Assembly (NCBI GenBank): GCA_963575745.1
Contig: CAUYUJ010003876.1
Location: forward strand, 27,501 to 74,883
DNA from: Prorocentrum cordatum
Lineage: Eukaryota > Sar > Dinophyceae > Prorocentrales > Prorocentraceae
DNA length: 47,383 bases
Reading direction: 5' to 3'
The notes under the pieces were generated by a model. That model searched no databases, was not told the origin of the DNA, and was given only the letters and a program-made list of their open reading frames with translations. This document shows positions 40,850 to 47,383 of the stretch, one piece after another. Numbering within the stretch: position 1 is the first letter of the stretch; each line of letters starts with the position of its first letter. The position numbers were made by a program, and so were the translations under genes.

Positions 40850-40998
40850 AGTCCTCCTCCTCCTCCTGCTCCTGCTGCTCCTGCTGCTCCTCCTCGCTCC
40901 TCCTCGCTCCTCCTCGCTCCTCCTCGCTCCTCCTCCTCCTCCTCCTCCTCCTCCTCCTCCTCCTCCTCCTCCTCCTCCTCCTCCCCCTCCTCCTGGCT
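40850..40998. repeat. (CTC)n microsatellite
   Basis: CTC repeats with TGCTCC and CTCGCTCCT variants. Confidence 0.95.
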
Positions 40999-41056
40999 CC
41001 TCGCTCCTCTACGATTTTGTCTCGCTTCTGGCCTCGTTTTCGCTCTTGCGCGTGGC

Positions 41057-41258
41057 TCGGCGGCGACCCTGGGGGGGGGGAGTGAGAAGGGGCGGGCCTT
41101 TTCAGAAGGCTCGGAAGTCCCCCTGCCTTCTGAGAAGGTTTCTAAGCCTTCCCCGAAGACAAAGGAAACTTCCCAGAAGGCGCGAGGGCTTCTGCGAAGC
41201 CCCGCCGCCTTATGAGAACGCCTGCTCCTTCTCACTTCCCCCCCTCGCTCGCTGCCGA
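41057..41258. mobile_element. TIR element B, copy 2
   Basis: Left TCGGCGGCGACCCTGGGG then GAGTGAGAAGGGGCGGGCC. Right CTCCTTCTCACTTCCCCCCC then TCGCTCGCTGCCGA. Interior CCTTCTGAGAAGG palindromes. Confidence 0.8.
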
Positions 41259-41499
41259 TGGTTAGGATCCCAGGTGATCAATCAGAAAAGGAGGTGAAGC
41301 CCAAACCGCTCAAAATCGGTTTCCTGACCCCTCCCGGAATCCATCTGGTGCAGTTTCACTCCAAATCCGTTTGTGACGTGCCTGGCGCCCGAATGCGGCC
41401 CCGTGAGGCCGAAAAAAGCAAAACATCACGTTACCGAACCGCGAACGTATGTTCCTACTGGCCGGAACCAGAGCTGGCCTAAAGAGTACCCAACACATG
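41259..41499. other. No gene recognised
   Basis: Unique sequence between elements B2 and A6 with no coding similarity. Confidence 0.4.
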
Positions 41500-41595
41500 A
41501 TCAAACATAGTTAAAAAAGAGGACGGAACATTGCCCCCACAGTATTTGAAAAACTATTCTTGAACATCCCTCCTGTAGAGGGAGATGCCCGGCTT
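41500..41595. mobile_element. TIR element A, copy 6 (right part)
   Basis: Right half only is clear: ACTATTCTTGAACATCCCTC then CTGTAGAGGGAGATGCCCGG with CTT. No matching left TIR was found within 200 bp. Confidence 0.6.
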
Positions 41596-41611
41596 AACCC
41601 TCACTGCCACC

Positions 41612-42019
41612 CCACCGTCTTCGCCCAGGCACTGCTCCCGACCAACTTCGCCAGCCGCGGGCTTCGCCTCGCCCGGCGGCACCGCGATCCAGAACCCCGA
41701 GGCACGCCCCCCACCAGCTGCCCGCTTCGGCAACGTAGGCGCCCCAAACGGCCAAGATCTACTCCATGGGGGGGAATGGAGGATGCGAGGGCCCGCGCCT
41801 ATCGGCAAAACAATGAATCAGAAAACGATCACCTGCCATCCTCCTCCTCCTCCTCCTCCGCCTCCTCCTCCTCCTCCTCCTCCGTCTGCGCCCAGGCACT
41901 GCTCCCGACCAACTTTTCGCCGCTCGCGAGCTCTTCGCCTCGCCCGGCGGCACCGCGATCTCCCGAGGCCCCGTGGCAGAGGCCCCCACCGGCCGCCCTG
42001 CTGCGGCAGCGCCGCGCTG
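41612..42019. repeat. Local duplication of a 120-bp segment around C4 and a CTC tract
   Basis: GCCCAGGCACTGCTCCCGAC with CAACTT and GCCTCGCCCGGCGGCACCGC appears at about 41619-41727 and again at 41889-42019, about 75% alike. Each copy is followed by element C sequence. A CTC tract (41841-41883) separates the two. Confidence 0.75.
41729..41832. mobile_element. TIR element C, copy 4 (right part)
   Basis: AGGCGCCCCAAACGGCCAAG, then a G-run, ATCGGCAAAACAATGAATCA and GAAAACGATCAC. The left half is missing. Confidence 0.75.
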
Positions 42020-42046
42020 CTGCTTCCGCTCGCACGGGGCCGCCCT

Positions 42047-42292
42047 GTGAACGTTTTCTTTTTCGGCGTTTCGACCTTGGGCGGAAGGGTGGGGGGGGGG
42101 AGGGGGGGGTCTGGTCTGGCTCCAGACCTCTGCTTAATGCGACTGTTTGCAGCAGTGCGTCCCATGGGTGAGACTCCACCTGCTCGAAACAGGCGCCCCG
42201 AACAGCCAAGATCTATCCCATAGGGAGGGGGGGAGGAGGGGGGTGCGAGGGCCCGCCCCGGTCGGCAAAACGATGAATAAGAAAACAATCAC
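42047..42292. mobile_element. TIR element C, copy 3
   Basis: Left GTGAACGTTTTCTTTTTCGG, right ATGAATAAGAAAACAATCAC (inverted). Full interior as in C1 and C2. Confidence 0.85.
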
Positions 42293-42309
42293 AAACTGTC
42301 AGTATGTTT

Positions 42310-42509
42310 CAGCGGCGCGCCCGGGGGGGCGTGAGAAGAAGCAGGCCTTCTCAGAGGGCGGCGGGGCTTTGCAGAAGCCCCCTCGCGCCTTCTGGGAAGT
42401 TTCCTGTGCCTTCGCGGAAGGACTAGAAAACTTCTCTGAAGGCTAGAGGGCTCCCGAGCCTTCTGAGAATTTCCGCTCCCTCTCACTGCCCCCACGGGCG
42501 CGCCGCCGA
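42310..42509. mobile_element. TIR element B, copy 3
   Basis: Left CAGCGGCGCGCCCGGGGGGG then CGTGAGAAG. Right CTCACTGCCCCCACGGGCGC with GCCGCCG. Flanks ATGTTT (42304-42309) and ATGTTG (42510-42515) may be a worn 6-bp target-site duplication. Confidence 0.8.
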
Positions 42510-42515
42510 ATGTTG

Positions 42516-43280
42516 TTGTCTGGCTCTGGGTCCCTTCCCCAATAGCGCTGATGCTGGCTCGAAGCGAACGCCTCCAGCACAATTCTGGTGCCGCGGGCGC
42601 GAGTCTCGGAAGACTCCTGCCCACTCGAACGCAATGTCAAAATACGCGTGGAAGCACGCGTGGACCTCCATTGACCGAGTACCCGTAGTGGCCAGCGTCT
42701 CCAGGCTCTGGTGGCAGATGTGGCGACTGGAGATGCACCCAGAGATCAACTGCGGCGGCCACGTGCGCTAAAGTTGAAATAAAACAGCCGCCCTACGTAT
42801 AAAAACGAGTCGCGACTCACCGCCTCCACTTTGCGCTGGCACAACTTCGCAAACATGATGGTAAGTGCGAGTCGCGTGTCCGGTGAAAATCGAAGGTCTG
42901 ACAATGTCTATGGTTTTGATGAATTTGCACATGCCAATCATCGTGTCACTCACCTTCTGACCAGAGAGTTGGGTGAACAACGCAGCCACCAGCTTGAGAT
43001 CTTTGAATCACGCCATGGTCATTTGTCCAGCCTTGTTCTGATAGCTCCGTGGTATAGACCTAGTTCAACGCACCTTCTCATCGCTATGCCACTTCCCGAT
43101 GTAAGACTTGCAAAGCGGTTATGTGTAATTGCTCGTGGTCGCTGTCGTTGGTGGTCGCTCGTTCGTCGTCGTCCCCCTGCCTGCACCTGGCTTCCGCCGT
43201 GGCCCTTGCCCCTCCTGCCCAGACCCCCGACGTCAGGATTTTTTCATAACGTCGACCCCCAGAGGCCTTGACCCATTTGA
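42516..43280. other. No recognised gene; splice-site-rich, protein-like island at 42780-43130
   Basis: On the minus strand GTGAGT donors stand at 42953-42948 and 42820-42815; on the plus strand GTAAGT is at 42861-42866. Minus frames give LVAALFTQLSGQK before the first donor and, after a possible 46-nt intron, DLRFSPDTRLALTIMFAKLC before the second. A plus frame (42831-43271) is also fairly protein-like. No family is recognised and the coding strand is unresolved. Confidence 0.35.
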
Positions 43281-43440
43281 AGGGGCACCAGGGCACACAA
43301 ATAAATATACACAAATAAACAGATTCCCCATATTTTTCCTGTATTTTCGGGGTTCTCGTCTTCCCCCCACTTCCAATATTTCCCCATGTTTTCTGGGGAA
43401 TCGACGATTAATTGTGTCCGTGTGTTTTTTCCCCTCCTGA
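43281..43440 (-). repeat. Dispersed AT-rich repeat D, copy 5
   Basis: GGGGCACCAGGGCACACAAA at the left; TTCTGGGGAATCGACGATTA and GTGTGTTTTTTCCCCTCCTG at the right. Very close to copy 1. Confidence 0.85.
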
Positions 43441-45332
43441 CCCCTTGCCCGGGACGGCCTTCCCATCCCGAGCAGCTCTCTGAGACGGTCCCGGGGCCCG
43501 GGCCAGGCCGCCAGAGGCCACACATGGCAGAGAATCATCCGTCGTGATTTTTTGTTCATGGCTCCAGGGGGTCTGGGTACCACCCCCCCGGCCCCCACTG
43601 TGGCCCGGAGCCGCTGCAACGAACGCCTTTCTTCTCCTGCGACGCGGTGCTCGAGAGCTCGTCGTGGCCCAGCCCGGGGCCCCTCCTATTCAAAGTTGGG
43701 TCGGGCCCAGCGGAGGCCCTGGGGATTCCTCTTTTTGTTTGTCCTCTCACGCCTGTGCTGCCGAATGCCTGGGACCAACTTTGCACCTGGGGGGAGGGGG
43801 GTCGGAGACAAGCTTTCCACTTTTTGTCCATCTACGGTCCCCTAGGATCGATCGGATCGAATCGACCTCTGCATCGGATCGGGCTGCATCGGCACGGAAT
43901 CGAGACCGGACCAGATCGGCTGCGCCAGGATGCACAACAGCGCCGTGCAAACGTCGGGCCGCAGCGGATCGCCGGGACGTCGGAACCGGACCGGATCGGG
44001 CTGGCCGGAAGCCGCATCGAACCAGATCGAACCGGATCGAAAGGGACCTTGTCCCCTGGCCCCTTGACCCGATGCCTCGCCTGGCCCTCGAGCACTTGGC
44101 CCCTGGCCTCGAGGTCTCGACCGGAAGGCTCCTTGGCCCCGAGGCCCCCGGCAAAGCCTTCCCCTGCCGGACCCCTGGCCGGACGCCTCGGGGCCTCCAG
44201 GCCCAAATCCCCTGCGTCCCTTACACGGCTGTGCCTTGGAGCCCGGAGCTCTTCATTCTCTTGCGCACCCGTGTTCTGCAGTCGGATCCAGGCCACAAGA
44301 GCATCCCGCAAGACCACGAGACCCTCTGCCGGCCAAACCACACAGAACATCCATGGGTGCCCTCCGCAGGATGCACAAGAACACCCCGCAAACAAGAAGA
44401 GCACTAGGGCACGACCGCAGAGGTCGGAGCCCTTGGCTTTCGTTGTCGTTCGTCCGCTCGTCCCCTCCCTGGGCCCCCCTGTCTTCTCATGGTCAAGAGG
44501 GGGCCAGGCCAGCCCCAAGAGCCCCTCCGTCGTTCGTTCGTTCGTCGTCGCCCGTCGTCGCCACCCCTCGCGCAAGGGTCCCAAGGTAGCTTCGTGTGGC
44601 CCCGTCCATCCTCACGCTGCTCGCCCCGTCCCTCGCCGCTACCTCGTGCAAGAGCCAGGACATGCGTGCCACTTGTCTCCATCTTCCTTCGTTCGCCCTC
44701 CCCACCTGGCCCCTTCAAGCCTCGGGCCCCCCTGAGTCCCCGAACCTTCTGAAGAGAATCCTGGAGGCCTCGCGCGGCAACTTGAGACCCGCCGGACCCA
44801 CGTCGGTTTCACGTCGGATTACGTCGGACCTACGTGGAATTTGCATCGGACTGACGCCGGAGCATCGCCGCGCGAACGTCGACCCATAGCTTACGGCGCT
44901 GACGTGTGGACTAAATGATACAACTATTGCGCGCCGCGCGAGGCCTCCAGGATTGATCCTCATAACGAACCCTGTCCCCCATAACAACCCCGAGAAGGCC
45001 ACAAGACGGCCCCAAGAGACTCCCCCTTCTTCGCCCTACTCTTCTGGTCCACCGCTGCTCGCTCTCGTGCAAGGGCCAAGGCACGCGTGCCACTTTGTTT
45101 TCGTTCGTGGTTCGTTATCGGTCCTCCCACTCTGGCCCTATGTGGGCCCCGGAGACGGCAGGACTTTTTCTGGCCGTTTTCACACAACATGTCTCTGGGA
45201 CATGAAAACGATATTGAAAAACACGGCACCCTGGAAATGACACAAACCCTGCTCGAGGATTGGAACCCGATCGGGAACCCGAAACAAAACCTCGGCGGAA
45301 CGGCTACGCATGGCAAACACACAACTGGTTAG
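43441..45332. other. No gene recognised in about 1.9 kb
   Basis: Frames up to 362 codons on both strands are Arg/Pro/Ser-rich, overlap each other and show no domain. CGTCGTTCGTTCGTTCGTCG and ATCGGA-rich words occur. CTCGTGCAAGAGCCAGGACA (44644) and CTCGTGCAAGGGCCAAGGCA (45064) mark a degenerate duplication of about 100 bp in the same orientation, with AAGACGGCCCC-type sequence nearby. Confidence 0.4.
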
Positions 45333-45563
45333 TGGTGGTGTTTTACTCATTGTTTTACCGATCGGCGCGGGCCCTCGCAACCCCCCTCCCCCCCTGGTGG
45401 AGTAGATCTTGGCTGTTTTTGGGCGCCTGTTTCGAACAGGTGGAGTCTCCCCCATAGGAGGACGCACGGTTCCAAACAGTCGCACTAAGAAGAGGTCTGG
45501 GGCCAGACCCCCCCCCTCCCTTCCGCCCAATGTCGAAAAGCCGAATAAAAAAAACGACAGTGT
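45333..45563. mobile_element. TIR element C, copy 5 (inverted orientation)
   Basis: Left GTGGTGTTTTACTCATTGTT then TTACCGATCGGCGCGGGCCC. Right GGCGCCTGTTTCGAACAGGT, then TGTCGAAAAGCCGAATAAAA. The only C copy on the opposite strand. Confidence 0.8.
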
Positions 45564-45645
45564 CGTTTTCGTGGCCCACAGCGGTTGGGATTGGACAGGT
45601 AGCGTGCAACTGCGATCTCTAAAAAGCACGCTATCCCTGTGATTA

Positions 45646-45858
45646 GGTCGGGCATGTCCCCCTACAAGCGGATTTGTTTGATGAACCATGTTCAACACAT
45701 ATAAACATTTGGAATCTTCCTCTTGTGGAAGCAGATTTTGGAGGAAAAGTGGCGAATAGGAAAAACATGCCAAAATGGTCAAGAATGGTCAACACGTCGT
45801 CCCCAGACTATTTTTTGACTATTTTGGGATTTCCCTCCTAAAGCGGGACATACCCGAC
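45646..45858. mobile_element. TIR element A, copy 7
   Basis: Left GGTCGGGCATGTCCCCCTAC then AAGCGGATTTG. Right CCTAAAGCGGGACATACCCG with AC. The interior CAGATTTTGGAGGAAAAGTG and AGACTATTTTTTGACTATTT is typical of the family. Confidence 0.85.
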
Positions 45859-45975
45859 TTGACCTTAGACCCCATCCTCCTGCGCCATGTTTCGAGCTGG
45901 ATCGACACGCGAGGGCCCGAGGGCCCGAAACCTGACGCAAACGCCCGGCTCGAAAACATTGCGGCGCCAGGATTA

Positions 45976-46020
45976 GGTCGGGCATGCCCCCCTACAGGCA
46001 GATTTAGGACAAACAATATG
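45976..46020. mobile_element. TIR element A, copy 8 (left end only)
   Basis: GGTCGGGCATGCCCCCCTAC then AGGCAGATTTAGGACAAACA. It breaks off before the interior. The same GATTAG precedes copies 7 and 8. Confidence 0.65.
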
Positions 46021-46084
46021 ACGACAAATCAGTTACCCTGGCGACTTTCCCGACGCCTGCGCAATGCGGGGCACGAGTAGCCCG

Positions 46085-47383
46085 GGACTCGTTATACAGA
46101 GGTGATGACGTGACGCGGGCGCATCTAGCTCTGCGGGCGGCATTCGTGAGGCTCGCAGCCACCCAGGGATGGCGAGGTCCCGCTCAAATCTGCGTGGTGT
46201 CTCACTCCGCTGGACCCGCCAGCAGCCTTCGAAAGTGGCGACAATTCCGCAGAACGCAGACCAACAAGGACGGCGAGGTCCCGCACAGATCTGCACCGTA
46301 CCTCACTCCGCTGGACCCACCAGCAGCCCTCGAAAGTGGCGACGGATTCGCAGATCGCAGCCCCCCCCAGGGACGGCGAGGTCTCGCTCAGACCTGCGCC
46401 TCACTCCGCTGGACCCACCAGCAGCTCTCGGTGCCTCACTCCGCTGGGCCCACCAGCAGCCCCCGAAAGTGGCGACGGATTCGCAGATCGCAGCCCCCCC
46501 CAGGGACGGCGAGGTCTCGCTCAGGTCTGCGCGGTGCCTCACTCCGCTGGACCCACCAGCAGCCCTCGAAAGTGGCGACGGATTCGCAGATCGCAGCCCC
46601 CACCCCCAGGGACGGCGAGGTCTCGCTCAGGTCTGCGCGGTGCCTCACTCCGCTGGACCAACCAGCAGCCCTCGAAAGTGGCGACGGTTTCGCAGATCGC
46701 ACCCCTCCCCCGGCGAGGTCTCGCTCAAGTTTGCGCGGTGCCTCACTCCGCTGGACCCACCTGCAGCCATCGAAAATGGCTACGGATTCGCAGATCGCAG
46801 CCCCCCAGGGACGGCGAGGTCTTGCTCAGACCTGCGCCTCACTCCGCTGGACCCACCAGCAGCCACCGAAAGTGGCGACTGATTCGCAGATCGCCCCCCC
46901 CCCCGGGACGGCGAGGTCTCGCTCAGGTCTGCGCGGTGCCTCACTCCGCTGGAACCCACCAGCAGCCCTCGAAAGTGGCGACAATTCCGCAGAACGCAGA
47001 CCACCCCAGGGACGGCGAGGTCTCGCTCAGGTCTGCGCGGTGCCTCACTCCGCTGGACCCACCAGCAGCCCTCGAAAGTGGCGACGGTTTCGCAGATCGC
47101 AGCCCCCCCCCCCCAGGGGACGGGCGAGGTCTTGCTCAGGTCTGCGCGGTGCCTCACTCCGCTGGACTCACCAGCAGTCACCGAAAGTGGCGACTGATTC
47201 GCAGATCACAGACCCCGAAGGACGGCGAGGTCTCGCTCAAGTTTGCGCGGTGCCTCACTCAGCTGGACCCACCAAGAGCCCTCGAAAGTGGCGACGGATT
47301 CGCAGATCGCAGCCCCCCCCAAGGACGGCGAGGTCTCGCTCAGGTCTGCGCGGTTCTTCACTCCGCTGGACCCACCAGCAGCC
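46085..47383. repeat. Tandem array of about 100-110 bp unit, 12 or more copies, running off the window
   Basis: Unit: CTCACTCCGCTGGACCCACC, AGCAGCCCTCGAAAGTGGCG, ACGGATTCGCAGATCGCAGC, a C-run, GGGACGGCGAGGTCTCGCTC, AGGTCTGCGCGGTGC. Length varies mainly in the C-run. One unit near 46400-46440 is partly duplicated. No conserved frame, so not coding. Confidence 0.95.

Overview
The window looks like nuclear DNA of a core dinoflagellate (a Prorocentrum- or Symbiodiniaceae-like alga). It is GC-rich, saturated with simple repeats and short dispersed elements, has no bacterial-style operons, and its one recognisable host gene is split into small exons kilobases apart, with one probable GC-AG intron. 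Almost every long open frame is a by-product of GC bias or of stop-free repeats such as GGA, CTC, GAT, CCATTR and CA.

The host gene is a CAX-type Ca2+(cation)/H+ antiporter on the minus strand. Four collinear exons encode consecutive parts of the protein: exon A (22043-22753), B (16357-16461), C (11477-11574) and D (about 2217-2331). Introns are about 5.6, 4.8 and 9.1 kb. The N-terminal exon(s) are not recognised, and the C-terminal exon(s) lie beyond position 1. The intron between C and D holds a 5.7 kb, 5'-truncated, frameshifted LINE (about 4130-9869, minus strand) with the domain order RNase H, EEP endonuclease, reverse transcriptase, zinc fingers.

The rest is a patchwork of at least ten families of 140-250 bp elements, most with terminal inverted repeats (TIRs). 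I label them A (TIR AAGTCGGGCRTGTCC), B (TIR TTGGCGGCGAGCG), C (TIR GTGANCGTTTTCTTATTC), D (AT-rich, no clear TIR, all five copies in one orientation), F (long GATCGCGCCGCATCG-type TIR), G, H, I, J and K. Between them lie microsatellites, three tandem arrays (90, 72 and about 100 bp), a 2.4 kb hexamer satellite, a degenerate telomere-like tract and several large palindromes.

The most interesting signal is at the CAX intron ends. Intron C-D is bounded by an exact 9-bp direct repeat that contains both splice sites. The acceptor of exon C lies in one copy of an 8-bp direct repeat whose other copy abuts a family A element and reads GTAAGT. This is the expected signature of introner-type elements that make introns by transposition. 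The families and junctions are read directly from sequence; their role as introners is inference.
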